The notes below the pieces were generated by a model that saw only the letters and a program-made list of their open reading frames with translations, searched no databases and was not told the DNA's origin. Positions 37,646-51,339 of a stretch of DNA of 64,000 nt are shown piece by piece. The position numbers and the translations under genes were made by a program. The stretch spans positions 62,001 to 126,000 of the forward strand of contig VXBA01005482.1 in the NCBI GenBank assembly GCA_013399895.1. The letters are read 5' to 3'. The stretch's first letter is position 1. Each line of letters starts with the position of its first letter. The DNA is from Serilophus lunatus (lineage: Eukaryota > Chordata > Aves > Passeriformes > Eurylaimidae).

Positions 37646-40600
37646 CTCAGGCATGTTTGTGTTTTCAAATGCTGCTTCCACAGCTACACAGTCATGTTTT
37701 TAAAGTACTTTTGTTGGGTTTTTTCTCCAAACAAAACACAGAAGCTTAAGCTTTCTGATAATGACATGACTCCAGCCACTGAAGCCCTTGGCCCTGGTGT
37801 TTGTCATTTAACCCATCTCTGCATGCTGATTTTTATAGGAACTCTCTTTATGGCTAGCATTCCATCCTTAATAAAATGGACAGAACATTTTCGCATTAGA
37901 GCACTTTTCTTCATACAGATTGTGGGAAGAAAGACATTAACAGAAGATGGTGTAACCAATTGTGTATTACCAACTAAAGGCAATATCCCAAAATATTTAA
38001 ACCACAGGGCACTTTGCCATTAACACCAGTGGGGCTGGGATGTCAATTTTCCATTACATTTTTCCTCCTCCATCCTCTTAAAACAACTATCCATATCAGA
38101 ATACTCTTCTAAAGGTCTATTGGAACTTTTCATTTCAGAAGGGAACCAGAGAGCTATGCAGACTGTGTACATTGCAGGCATGATATAGTTCTGAGATTCT
38201 TCCCATGCAAATTCGGGTTTTTCCTATGTATCTCATATACATGTGTCCCCTTGGTAAGCATCTGAACCTAACAAATTTAGATCACATTAGCCCTCACCTT
38301 ACTCAAAATGAATGTGGAACTTTGGAGCTGTTTAGTTGCCCCCAGCACAAGCTAAGGGTTTCTAATCCATGAACATATTGCACAGAACTGAAACACTACT
38401 GAGTCTTTTCAGGTCAGTGGAATGTGCTGAACTTCACTATGCCAACACTCCTGCTTACACAAGAAGTGCCATGGAAGTCTTGGTGACTACAAGGAATCAA
38501 GGTTGTAATTTTGTATTTCATCCCAAGCTCATCAGAATCTCAGAACTTCTTAGGTCTCAGAGATTCCTATGGAGCAAATTTTTTTTTTTTGTGGGTGGTA
38601 AAAGTAAAAATTGTGGTGTTTGCTTCACTTGCTGATTATAAAGTTATAAAAAATTGCCAGATAGAAAAACAGCAGCAGGCTTGTCTGCCACTCAGACCTC
38701 ATCATCCATGACTGGTTTGGTCCATTTGAGCTGTTCTTCCTATGCTGGGAGTAATTTTGAGATTAGGACCACTTCTAAATTACCCCATCTGTGTTCTACG
38801 CTAGTGCTGTCTCAGTTATATTGTACTTTTCTATTCTGTCACACGTTTCTTGTATAAACTCTGTAAATAGTTCTGATATTTTCTCCTTAAAATATTTTCA
38901 TATCAGGTACATGTTTTAGCAAGGAATTAGTTTTTTTCCCTTGAGGTTCTGTAATGGTATATACCATTTGCTCAGCATCTAATTGCCTGTCCTGCTACTC
39001 AGCCACACACGACAGTTTGCTTTGGGATCTTATGCTATAATTTCAGTATATATAATTTTATGCAATGTGATTGTTTTTTTTTTACATAGGCAGTTTTGCA
39101 ACAACACAAATAAAATTCACAAAACTATGTTTAGAAAAAGTTTTCCTTACTGAGAAAGTGGAGGAGTATTTATAACTGGTTTCTTCTGATTTTGTCTGTT
39201 CTATCAGTGTGAGTTACCTAACCTCTGGGGATGAACTGATCTGAAGATATAAGTGACAATATTTGAGTGTTTCTCAAAAGGCATATTTACATTGTCTTAA
39301 GTTATCAGGGGGTGGCAAATTAACTTTTCCCAAATAATGTGTCCTTCCAAATTGTCTTGAGATAAGGACTCCACCAACATGATAAATAGTGATGTCATTT
39401 TGGAAACTGATGCTTCATTCAGCATCTAAACACATGGAGAAGAAGGAACTTCCAGCAAAGAAAGACAAATCTACCTCTACTGCTACCATACCATAGCTTT
39501 TTAGCTGCAGAGAGTTTCTCTTCAGAAGAAATCGAATTGGGGACAGCAATTACCATGAAATTCACTGTGAGAGGGACTAATAGAAGAAAACTCCTTTCCA
39601 CCAAACAAGATTTATCCTGAGATCTATTAAATTCTCTTCATAGTCCCATTGTTGCTTCCCTTTATAAAATATAATCACATTTCTTCAAGGTTGTCTAAGG
39701 AACCCAATACCTGGGGCAAAAACCAGACTTCAGCCAGTAATATGTAACTACTTTTCTGATATTGCAATAAAATATCTTCCATGTGATTAATTTATTAATA
39801 GTAAAACATTGTTTATAAATCGAGGTGGTTTTCAGCATCAAAGCAATTAAAGAAAGCCAAAACTATCTTTTTCCTTTCAGATGAGCCAAAAGCATCTATG
39901 ATGCACATTATTCAGCAGGGATTGTGTTCTATGGTTTCTGACTTGTCATGCTATCTTTTGTATATTTTATTGATTAAATAAATGAAAATGCAGATAGTAT
40001 GGGAAGCAGCACTAGGCATGTGAATAGGATCCAACACCTTCAGGAACTTGGGGGACAAAAATATCAGTGTCCCAGATTGGGTGAGCAATGTGTGATGGAT
40101 GGGGTTCCACCTGCCCATAGACTGATAGAGGTGATACAGAACTTGGCCAGAATGACAGGAAGCAGAATGCCAAGCTGGTCTGGGAAGATAGAGAAGTAAA
40201 AGGTAAAAGAAAAGGCAACATTGGAGAACGGGTGATAATAGAGACTTTATAAATTGGCCTCAATCTAAACAGTCAGTTCAAGAGAATGAAACCTAACTGG
40301 TTCAAGCACAGATCACAAAGCCACAGTGTAAAAGTGCTTGGTGCTCTGCAAATAGACACAACCACTTTTCTTGGGAGCCAGCAGAGAAATTAAGACGAAA
40401 CCATAGGTGAGGTTCATCCAGTAGATGCTGATAATTTCAACTATAAACAAATGAAGTAGAGCTCTTAGGGAAAATGTTTCAGAAAGAACTCAGATAAATG
40501 ATACTGCACTTGTGTATGTTATTTACATGTATGAGATGTCCGGTCTGGTCTTATTTCAGTTCTAACCCATGTCAAGAGAGCACATGCCTTATATGATGGT

Positions 40601-41837
40601 TTGAACTCACATTCCTAGAAAATTCCAAACTCCTGCTCAGATCAAAGGCAATCTGGGCATGGGAGAAACACAGGAATGGATCTGTGTTTGCAAATTATAC
40701 AGGGCTATGTAGGTCTCAAAATGGAGGGAGAGTAAATAATGCAGAACACGGACTTCAATAATGTTAATTTGCTCTCTTACAAATCGTGTTTGTTTTGATT
40801 TGGCTATTTTTTTTGCAATATACAGCAATAAAGGAGACTTCTGAGCCATTTCATACCACTGTATTTCTTCTTAACTTTCTTCTTCAGCTGTTATGAACAT
40901 TCGTCTATAGGCTGAGTAATGATGTTGAAAGAGACAAAAATAAAAAAAAAAGGAAGGGGAAAAATTGTCAGCCATAGCATAGCTGATAAAGCTATTTTCA
41001 GGAAACCTTTTCACATGCTTAGAAGAGCCAAGAATGTGCTCTGATGCATTTTAATACGTAGCAGAGGCCTATTTTATAGCCTAATCGAATTTGATGGACT
41101 TATTCAGCTTAGTTTGGGCCAGACACAATGGCATATCTCATGGAAAGCAGCATCTGGCTCAATATGATAGAACTCTCACTATAACAAATAATTTAATGAA
41201 TGTTCACCACTCCAGAGGTGCTTAAATTACATAAGCGGATTAAAGCGTGTTTAAACCTGTTAGTGCGGCAGTCATGAAACGCTATTACGAACTGGCTGAA
41301 AATTCTGCAGAAGTACAGCTGTTCTGATTGCGCTGTTTTTTGCATTATTTCAGCATCCTATATGGATGCATTGTATGCTTCTAGCAGCAAGAGCTTATGC
41401 TGAGGCAGAGGTCTTTTGTGCTATGTTTCCACCCATTTATGACATGGCTTTCATAAAGGGCGGGCCTGACTCTAAGCTGATACATAGATTAGGACAGATG
41501 CGTTGATATCCATTGGAGCCTTTCCAGTTCACATCATCAAAGAACATGGTTCTCCATTTCTTCAGATACTTTGAAAATATTTCCTTCACTACAGTTCAAT
41601 AAATCTCTACTGAAGTTATCACCAGCACTTTTGGCAGAGGACTGCACATGATCCAGAGTTTTGCATCAGATAGTGCAAAAGTCTCCCTTCTAGGGGATGT
41701 GCCAAGGTCTGAATCTTGGTGTACATTAATCCATTGAACATTGTGTTTCAGGGACTTCTCCCATCAGAGATGGATCAAAACTTCAACCATCAGTTTGACC
41801 AATGGACATTTAAATTCCAGCTATCAAATCTTATTAC
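37646..41837. other. Unique non-coding stretch with a possible conserved element
   Basis: I see no gene. A CpG-retaining, motif-rich patch lies at about 40970-41430. The remaining sequence is AT-rich, with domain-free short frames. Confidence 0.6.
40970..41430. promoter_or_regulatory. Possible conserved non-coding element
   Basis: Six CpGs fall between 41236 and 41332 in a region otherwise depleted of them, and two more lie near 41056 and 41087. The patch holds GGATTA (41237-41242), the core of OTX/PITX-type sites, several TAAT/ATTA cores, and CAGCTG. No repeat family fits. These are the marks of many vertebrate developmental enhancers, but the call is inference from composition and motifs only. 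Confidence 0.35.
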
Positions 41838-41842
41838 GGGAT

Positions 41843-43507
41843 TGTCCTGGTTTGGACGCTAGGGGGTGCTAACAGTGACGAGAGACTTAATAGAAACAGC
41901 AACAGCAGTTTATTTATCTAGGGACTCTATAAACAATGGAACCCCACTAAGGCACTAACCAAGTATACAAAAAGGAAAAAAAAAAGCCCAAACAGTGTTC
42001 TTCTGAGCTGGCTGCTAGCCTGTAGAGCAAGGGAAGGAAGGGAAGAAAGGCTGACCTGAAGATGGCAACTGGTCCCAATGCAGGAGCCTCTGAAAAAGGG
42101 GGACAGTGAAAAGGACCCCCTGGGGAAACTCAAACTTGTGTTGCTGCTGGGCGGTCTCCTGCTGTCACTATCCAGGCTCCGATGATGCCGTGTGGTCAGG
42201 GAACCGAGAGGGACCGGGAGGGGCAGCAGCCAATCCTCTCTCAGTGATGATGAGGCTGGGAAAAGGGCCAAACTTTCACGTTTCTGGCTTTTTTTGGGCT
42301 GTCAATCTCATGTTTTCTCAGGGCAGCATGCCCAGGCATGTCTCCTTCCCATTGGACAGTGGCATAGGGGCACCACCCTTCAACAAGATTTCAGCATGAG
42401 GCAAGATGGTGTTCATGCCAAAAATGCCTCATGGTGAGCACCCAGAGGTGGCAGCGGTACTGCCCATGGGGAACTCACTGCCCACAGGAACCTTCAAGAG
42501 GGGCCCTGGGGCTGGCAGCACCACCCATGGGGCCAGCAGGAGCAGCCGCTACAGGTGCTGCCCGCCCCAGCCACCATGGGAGGGACTGCCGTCACTGCAC
42601 ACCTGCTGCCAGTGCACTGCCAGCGTGGGGCACCTGCTGCCATCGCAGGGACCCTCCGCAGGTCAGCAGGTGCCGTGGGGGCTGCTGCCACCGCAGGCGG
42701 GGTGGCTGCACTTGTCCCACCGCTGCCTGGGACCAGAGCAGCAGCAATGGCATGGCTCCTGCCGCCATGGGGCAACCTGGCCACGGGGAGATACCCTTGG
42801 GCCGTACCCCAGCAAGATGCTGGGGTGGGACCAGGTCCTGCTCGGCACAGGTGCCACTGCTGTCCTGGCCCCATCTCCAGCCCAGCACATGGCAGGACGC
42901 ACGTGCCGAGTGGCAGCAGTGGCAACACAGAGCAGGCGGGGAACTGCAGAACCCGCACTGCACAGAGCAGGGACTCCTGCAGCACTGGGAACATGAGGGA
43001 TGGCTGAAGGGCGATGGGAAGGAGCATGGCAGAGGTGCCGCCGCTCCTGCCACCGCCCCACCCCTGCGCCGTGCTGGGACAAAGGGAATCCCCAGCCATC
43101 CTGCAGAAGTGGTGGCCACTGCCCTGCCAGCTCCAAGTTCAGCAGCGCTGCCCTTGAGTGGCCACCCGGCCCAGCAAGGAGCAGCAGAAGCATGAGGCTG
43201 GGGCTCCATGCTCCCACCTGCGGGACAAGCTCGTCCTTGTGAGAGTGTCCGGCACTGCTGCCCAGAGCCACGATCAGTTGTTTCACTCTGACTGCCACGT
43301 GGGGCCAGGACGGGCCATCCTACATGGCATGGGGGGTGGGGGGAGAACCCTGTGCCACGGGAATGAGCTCAGCTCTGCACAGTGCCAGATATGGGGGCCC
43401 TGCCGTCCTTGACTTGCTTCCCTTCTCAGGAGAATAAAACCCTAAGTTTAACAAGCAACCCTCTCCCCCAAACCTAAAAGGCAAAACTGGATTCCTAACC
43501 CACAACA
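41843..43507 (-). mobile_element. GC-rich LTR-like insertion (probable solo LTR), relative of 8145-9776
   Basis: The plus strand starts TGTCCTGGTTTGG and ends CCCACAACA, giving TG...CA ends. The flanks GGGAT (41838-41842) and TGGAT (43508-43512) match at four of five bases. In the minus orientation it starts TGTTGTGGGTTAGG, has a very GC-rich section of about 1 kb, a CCAATGGG box at 42351-42355 and AATAAA at 41914-41909, 72 bases before the 3' end. The match to the element at 8145 in size, ends, orientation and signal spacing supports one broad family. Its outer 65 bases also match the start of the sequence at 51340. The CAG/CTG- and GCC-rich interior leaves many overlapping chance frames (up to 254 codons) without viral domains. 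Confidence 0.75.
41909..41914 (-). promoter_or_regulatory. Probable LTR polyadenylation signal
   Basis: AATAAA on the minus strand, overlapped by a second TAAATAAA-type signal. Its spacing to the LTR end matches the element at 8145. Confidence 0.55.
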
Positions 43508-43512
43508 TGGAT

Positions 43513-44514
43513 CCAGGGGTGGTAATTTCTTTCTACTCTTACTCTTTCTTTCTCAGTCTTTCTTTTCCTTATTCATTTTCTAAAGTGTTATTTTTGGGCT
43601 TTTACATTGCTATATTTCTACAGATAATAACAAAAATGGCTACACACCTCCTTTCCATTGCAACTAAATTGTTCTGAATTAAACCTGCCATATATATATT
43701 TGTAAACACTGGACATTTAGTGTCCTTTCACTCCAATCTGCCCCAAGAGATCTATTATTAACCAGCACCTTAGTTCCCCACTTTCAGGGACAGATTGTAA
43801 CAAAACTCATGAAGGCTAATCTTATCTCACATCTGGCTGGACACACAAAGGAGAAGCCAACAGAAAATGTCAATATGAACAATTTCCCTAAATATATTTA
43901 ATGAAAGACTTGGAAAAGAAAAACAAAGAAAACTTTCCTATACAGGTATGTTTTATGGGATAGAAAAATGTGAAGAAAAGAACAAATGTGTCAAAGGAAA
44001 AGATGAGGAAGAGGAAGAAGCTTCATAAAACATGCTATCATCATTTCTTCTGCCATGAAACAGATATCACAGGTCTTTTATTATCACCTTTTCACCAGCT
44101 TTCCATTCACCCATCGTGCTTTCCTGTAAAATAACAGAAAATCAGGACAGTCACAGAAAAATGGTGATTCAGTTTGGGCTACCCCCTTCACACCATTTCT
44201 CTGGAATTCAAATTAACAGCCCTTGCTGAGACATATGGCCAAACACAAAGCCAAAAACAAAACAAAAAGAATGACTGGAGATGATACAGTTACGTTGTAG
44301 CTGTTCTGTGAAAAGTAGCAGAGAAACAAAATATTAGAGGGACAGAAATTTCTAGGAAATCTTTCAAACGTGTAATGCTAGTACCCTTAAGATCACTAAG
44401 GATAAAGGTAAAGAATATTGATTCACATTCCTGCACTGCTTTGCCTTAAAAAAGTTGCATTAAGGGAACAGAATTCAAGAAATTTAATGCCATGAAGAGA
44501 TAGCTCACTTTTAT
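43513..44514. other. Unique non-coding stretch
   Basis: I see no gene or recognised repeat; the sequence returns abruptly to AT-rich composition. Confidence 0.6.
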
Positions 44515-44884
44515 CTTCTTGTTCAGCCTGGAGGAGACAGAGGGGAGAGCTCATCAGTCTACAGCTTCTTTGCAAGGGAAAATGGAGGAGCGGGCATTGA
44601 TCTCGCCTCTGTGATGACCAGTGACAGAACTCAAGGGAATGGCCTGAAGTTGTGTCAGGGCAGGTTTAAGTTGAAATTTAGGATAATGTTCTTCACCCAG
44701 AGAGTGGTTGGGCACTGGAACGGGTTCCTCAGAGTAGTGGTCATGGCACCATGCCCACTAGACTTCGAGAAGCATTTGGACAATGTTTTCAGGCACACGA
44801 TGGGATTCTTAGAGCTGTCCTTGGCAGGGGCAGGAACTGGACTTCGGTGGTCCTTCCATCTCATGATATTCTACGATTCTATGA
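44515..44884 (+). mobile_element. CR1 LINE 3' end fragment
   Basis: The ordered landmarks are CTTGTTCAGCCTGGAGGAG, GTTGTGTCAGGGCAGGTTTA, TTCTTCACCCAGAGAGTGGT, GGCACTGGAACGGGTTCCTC, AGCATTTGGACAATG and the tail GATATTCTACGATTCTATGA. This is the last part of ORF2 and the 3' UTR. Several substitutions and gaps break the frame. Its 3' half resembles the copy at 10183-11003 more than the copy at 36991, so these two may share a subfamily. Confidence 0.88.
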
Positions 44885-47800
44885 CTTGTCAGCTTTTCCC
44901 TGAGCATGCAATTCCATGTCTTGGCAAGAGTTGGAAAAGAATTTTGTGATGAATTGTCTCAAATAGCATCTACAGAGTTGAGAGGTATAACATATTGTGA
45001 GATTTGTAGGATTTAGAAACAGATGAAGTGCTCCTATGACTACAGAAGACATCCTGATTTACTTAAATTGTTAAAAAAAATGTTAGACATGAGGCATATA
45101 ACTGGAATAGCTCTTATGTGAAAGAGGGTCAAGAGATCTACTCAGCATCCTGAGGTAGTTTGAGCAGGTCATAAGTTGGTGCCCAGATTTGGTCCCTGAT
45201 GGATCGTCTCCAAAGCAAGTGATAAGATAGAAAATTCAAGGTCATTTTGTCATATTCTGTCTCCCACCCACACTTCTGCCCAGGCACTGCAACCACCGTT
45301 GTTTAAAAAACAACAGCCCAACTTTGCCTCCTCCTACCTGAATATCTGAGGTACATGGAGATGAATTGGACAGAAGCAGAAGTATTTTATGAGGAATGAG
45401 AGTTTTGTTTTTTAACATCTTGCTTCATCTCTTAGTCCTTTCTGTCTGTGAAATCATTAATGTATAAACTTCCTTACTGAAAATGTGTATGAAATACTGA
45501 GGTGGTGCAAAGGAGAAACCTTTTCCAACAGATAAAACATCAAATTGTTCAACACATTTTTTGAAGCACATATTGGAAAATATATGAGATACATTACTGT
45601 GAAGTCTGTGAAGAAAACACTCATGGATTCAGCTTCTGTAATAATACACATTAAGAAAGGGTTAACAATATCTTATGCATTGTTGATTCAGTAGATCGTC
45701 AATGACCAGGGATGAAATCCAGTTCTGCATTCCAAAGAAACCACGATACTAAACTATAGACCAAAGGCACAGAGATGTGACATGGCTGCTGCCTTTCTGC
45801 AAAGCCCCAGGCATGTAGAACAAACTTAATGGATCACTGCTTGAAATTTTACAACTGTTGGTACTGAAAAAGATGCAAAACTGCAGTGAGTGGGGTGGGA
45901 AAAGAAAGACAGCATTCTTCATTCATGCCTTTGAAAAGTGGACACATGGGGCAGAAAGATGGAAAGACAATACTGAGCTATTGTGAATAGTAAGCATGTG
46001 CCATATAAATCTCTGAAACACCAATGATTCCAAGGAGAGAGGATTAAGTCAGGAAAATTAATTTTTCTAAATCTGCTATAAGCTATATTAACAGCCACCA
46101 AATTCAGCCATCAACAGAAGTTTGGTGCCTTCAACTTTAGGTATTTCCTCACTCTAACAACTTATGAATTATGATATAATCTTCTAATAGACTGAAAAGA
46201 GAAGACATTTACTTAATAATCCTTCTAAAAAATAATTTTTCAGATTCTTATCCAAGGCTTAATTTAAAGATGTGAAAACTACAATATTTTTTCCTTTCTT
46301 CCTTAGATGTAATGTTTTTTTTTAATTCTGATGTACCTATGTCTGCTTGTTAGATTGAAATCCTCTATATATTCCCCAGTGCTCAACCAGTTAAGCCTAA
46401 ATTTTCTATCTTTTCAGCAGACTGAGTATGGGACATTTTGTGAATTCTTTCAAGTGTGATATTTGCAGCATGTTTGAAACATCCTGCTGCTGTTTAAAAA
46501 AACCCACCATCAACATGGACAGGTTTAGATCCCCCAAAAAGCTTCTGTAAGCAGTTTTTAAATACAGTGTAGCCTCCACCAAAATAAGATGCACACATGT
46601 ATTAATAAAAGCACAGCTAAGGTTGCTTGCACTGCTACTTCTACATTAAGCAGTTTTCATTTTACAGCCTTTTGAAAAGCAACACTCAGCACTTCTGCCT
46701 TTGTGAGACTAAAGCTATGTCACATTGAGGCTGCTACCTCTTCGCAGCTGCTCAACCACAAGTATGCACTGAGGGTAAGAGCATCTCCTGGAAAAAACAA
46801 CAAAATATCATAATAAACAACACCATTGCTCATCTGGATAGATCAGTCTTGGAAATAGGTATGAAAAAGGACAAAATGTATCTCCTTATTTAGGCATCCT
46901 GATGATTATACATCTTGAAACAAATGTGTGTCCTGTTAGAGCTCTGTGTTCAGTTCTTCTCACTGCACATGAACATATTTCTGATGGACAAGAAAGATAG
47001 AAAAAGAAGAAACAATGACATTTCTCCTTTCTGTCCACAGATTATTGCAAAAATAGGGCTCATCTCTTCCACTCATTTGTGTAGTCTGTTGCATAGCCTT
47101 GGAAGTAATGAAATATTTCTACACGCAAAGCTGTTTTTACTTATCTTTCTAGAATTATTAAATCGATCCTTACAGCAGCAGGAAGAGCCAATCTAAAGGC
47201 TACCAGAAGCCACTAGTCAATGAGATCGCTTCACATTCTAAGGGTACTTGTGATGGCAGTTCTGCAGGAAGAGTAACAAAGCAACAATCAGTGTGCTCAT
47301 CTACTATCCTTGTCTTTCTTTTGTCAATACTAGTCAAAAGCATTACTTAGCTGAAGCAGCAATCTCTCTCCTCTGCCTTCCCAAAAACAAATTCAGAAAT
47401 TTGTTGTGACTAGAGGGCAAATTCTATTAACAACTGTTTTTGTTGCAAAGGTAGAGGATGTGTAGGCCTCAACTTAAAAAAGTAAACTGTTAAAAATGTT
47501 AACTTAAAAAAGACCTGATCTGCAATAAAAACATATCAAAATGACAATGAAGGGGAAAATTACAATTATATTACCATTAAGTATCAGTTGCAATATTTCC
47601 CATAAGCTGTATTTTTAGCACTATTTTCCATAAGCTGTATTTTTTAACTCTTGGTTTCAAATTATATATGTTGTGCTTGTATTCTGCATGGCATGTTTAA
47701 TTTTGAGAATTTTATACCCTAGTTGGCTATCAGAGAAATAATATCTGAAATCAGAGCACTTTACACAAAGAGGTCTTTTGCATGCACAATGCTTTCTAAG

Positions 47801-50800
47801 GGAAACAGCTACTGGAAAGATGAATTAGTTAAAATAACTAGATTAAAAGAGAGACTACAGGAAAAAGATCATATTTTGGACATGAGTTTGGCCTGCTAAG
47901 TTGTACTAAAATTTTATTAATTCTTAATGGAGAGTTAATGCTTTCCTAGCCAACACTCTTACCAAATGCATCTAAAAAGTCCTTCCTTAACATTTTCCTA
48001 GGAGGGACACATGTAAAGCTATGCTTTCTGTGCCAATGTTGAAATTCATTTAATTCTGAGCCCACTACAACACTTGCAATGTGACAAAGTCATCACAGAG
48101 GTCTCTTCCAGCAGAGGTAACTGACAAAGATGATAAAAATGGGAAAAAAAAACCCCAAAGCAAGTGTCTTCATTCCTCTTTCATACTTATAGCTTCCTTC
48201 TCACTGTCATACTACTGGCAAAGAGAAAGAATGATGAGGCATATTTTTTTTAAAAAAAAAAAAGTGTTATAAAGGAGCAAAAACGGGAGAGAGAAAGATA
48301 AAGAGGAAAAATTTATAACACAGAAAACATATATGGGACACAATAGAAACAAATGTTGATATCTAGCATAATCTCATCATGATGCAGCTTACTAAACCTC
48401 ACTGGTGGTCGTGCAGTGTAGGAGACATTTTCATTTGGAGAAAGATAATGGTCACCATTCAAATGAACTAGCTGCAGGAAACTTTCCTATCTGTTTTTCT
48501 TTTGCAAAGTCATCTTCAAAACAAGGCCTATCTCTCAATCTTGTTTAACTCAAACTCTTGTCTTATTTTTTTATGGAGACTAAAGAGAAACAAATTGCTG
48601 TTTGAGATGTTTTGTTTCCATGCCAAGTATTTCCCTCTGTTTGCTTCCCTGAAAGTACACAAAAAAGGAGGTAGACTAAGTGCCCTAAAAAGTGAGGCTT
48701 TGCCTTAAGTAAGAATTTTCACAGCTTTGAATTACTCTGGAGATTTTCACAGGTTATTTTAGGCAAGCCTTCCTGCCACATAACCCTCACTGCTGCAAAC
48801 CTATTCTCCTCCTTAGGTGTGCCTTGAAAGCATAATGGCAACTCTACTTACTATAGGATGCTTTCAACACTGATGCTCACATCTTCTTAAGCACATAAGT
48901 GAGGAAGGAAAGGACCATACTGCATCTGTTTTGAAGAGGAGAAAAAGAGCGGAATTATGCCTGATAGTAAAAGGTTTCAGAATCAACTTAGGTTAATTAT
49001 GCAAAAGTAAAATTATTCAACAATTCAGCAGACTCCATTAAACAGCCACTGAGTCTGAACTCCAATTCTTAAGCTAGTCTGAAAAAAGGCTATAAAGAAC
49101 TATAAAGCTACCATCTCTGTTGTTTATTTTCACTTTTTGGTCTTCTGCAAACACTTTAGGACAAGTTTCATTTTCTCTATTACACTGCAAAAACATACTG
49201 AGTGTAAACACAATGAGCCAGATTTAGAAAATATCATGTAAAAAATTATGATATTTCAGCATTAAAATAATTTACTCTTTACTGCTACTGTTTGAGCATG
49301 GTAGATAAGTGTCATCATAGGCTCACTCTCAGAACATTTTTCAGTTGTAACAACCCGGCTTTCTACTTAATTCATGTGGTTGCTTGAAGTATGTGCTGAA
49401 AAACTGTATTTGTGTTCACATATTTACTCCCACAGCTGAGTTCCAGAGGCATTACCAGCTGACACTAGAAAGATGTAAATTGAGGTATGATTTTCTCTTA
49501 GTTCCCCTCGGTATATCTAGTACAAGAACATAACACATGAACATTTCTGAACTAGCAATTCCAAGCCAAAAAAAGCCCTGAGTGGAGACTGAGTTCAGTG
49601 ATACAGTAACAGCACCTGCATGCCCAGGGACATCAACAGACTGAACTGTCCACTTCTGTGAGCTCGTATCAACACACTAAGTGCAATCCACTTGCTGATC
49701 TGCAATTAATGGCATTCGTGTAGCATTAAGAGAGTCCAAAGAAGAGGCCAGAAGATTTTAGATATTGCTTCAGGATTATCAATTCCTTGTTCAACTTCAT
49801 ACACTCTCCTAGTGTATTTCCAGACAAACTGTTCATTTAGATTCTGTAATGAACCGTCCATAACTTCTGTTATGAAGTACTTCGAGGACATCAAACTACA
49901 GACAGGTGTCCCTTGCCTACCTCAAGTTGCATCACATCATTAAATACCTTTTGTTTCAAGAAGTGGCAAGGCAGAATTGAAAAATTAAAGGAAAGTAAAG
50001 GATAAATTACTATGCATCTGCAAGGCCACTATCATGTACATGATTAGCAGATGCAGCTATTCAGTCTCTTCAGTTGTATAGAAAAAGAGTTCTATCTTTA
50101 GAGGAAGGTTGAAGCTATAAAAATATATTTAGACCATGCTACTCCCAGGTTATTGATATCTCAGGAGACAGACTGCCCATCTATAAAAGGCACCTCTGTG
50201 CCATAAGTATCCCGGCTAAATTGAGAGGGAGTATTACAAAACCAAAAGGAAACAAAAAATATTTGCAAGACAAGTCTCAAGAAAATCTCTAGTGCAGAAG
50301 ATGTGTTGTGTATTCACTGATGATGTGGAGAATGGAAACTACACAGAAGGGTCTAAGCGAGAAGGATCAAACAGAAAACATGATGCTATTTTTTCTAAGA
50401 TGTTAAGCTTTCCATTCACTCTTGGTGTAAAAAGAAATATTTTTTTCCTCAGGTCAGGTCAATGACAAAAGAAAAGCAAATAATTCTGTGAGACAGTACA
50501 ATGTGTGTCAATTCTGCAGCCATTAGCAGCAAAATGGTAAACATACTTGGAATCTCCAAGGATATTCTATGAAAAACTCAAGTAACTCCATTACACCAGA
50601 CAATGGGAAAGATAGTTCACTGGGGTGATAAAATATTTGCTCTAATTATTTCTTGAACAGAGGGTCATTGTCTTAAATTGAAAACCAAATTCTGCCCTGA
50701 TAAAATGAGTACCAACTGTATCTGTCTAACAACAGATGGTAACAGCTGAGGAAATAAGGTGTCCTAAGGATGACTTTGATAGAGGCATTTGTTTCTTCTT

Positions 50801-51339
50801 TAGCAGGTCTATCAATTAGAAGATTTTCTATGAAAAGGAAGGGATTACCTTGCTGGAATCCAAGAAAGAAGTGTTCTACTTCCCTATAATACTTTGTTTT
50901 CTTTCTTTCAGGTTAAAAATTAATAGATTACTGCACAGAAGAGAAATCCCAATGGGAATATTCAGACTGTAGTAGTTATTTGTCATTCAGCTACTAGCAT
51001 TTAAAGTATTAATAATAAATATAAAAATAAGGAAGACTGCATGGGTAGGAAGATGAATAGTTAATGAGTCCAAGGTGCATGGATAATTATCTCTACGTGC
51101 TTATTATGTGCACACATGTGCTTTTCTGTCTGTTTCTCCACCATCCCTCACGAAAGAAACTGATAGGGTAATGCTTGTATTTTAATATGCTATTTTTTTA
51201 GCTGAGACAGAATGCAAGCAATGCTACAATAAACACATAAAGAGTTACAGGGCTTGTAAACATGTAAGCACTCAGACTTTCTCTTTTGTGTTGGTACTGT
51301 ACCTCAGAAAACAAGATCTGTCACTACTAGGTGATACTG
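44885..51339. other. Unique non-coding stretch
   Basis: I see no gene. The only local structure noted is a short tandem duplication at 47593-47646. Short A/T runs occur near 48247-48264. Confidence 0.6.
47593..47646 (+). repeat. Two-copy tandem duplication
   Basis: The motif CCATAAGCTGTATTTTT occurs twice, 29 bases apart, with related flanks. It looks like a small slippage or duplication event. Confidence 0.75.

Noticed and set aside
37237..37749. A 170-codon plus-strand frame
   Set aside because: It is antisense to the CR1 reverse-transcriptase remnant, which is the real coding trace.
42406..43298. Several overlapping frames of 150-254 codons on both strands
   Set aside because: All are in the GC-rich interior of the second large LTR-like element, rich in repeated Ala, Gly, Pro and Cys residues, and mutually overlapping. 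They are chance frames.
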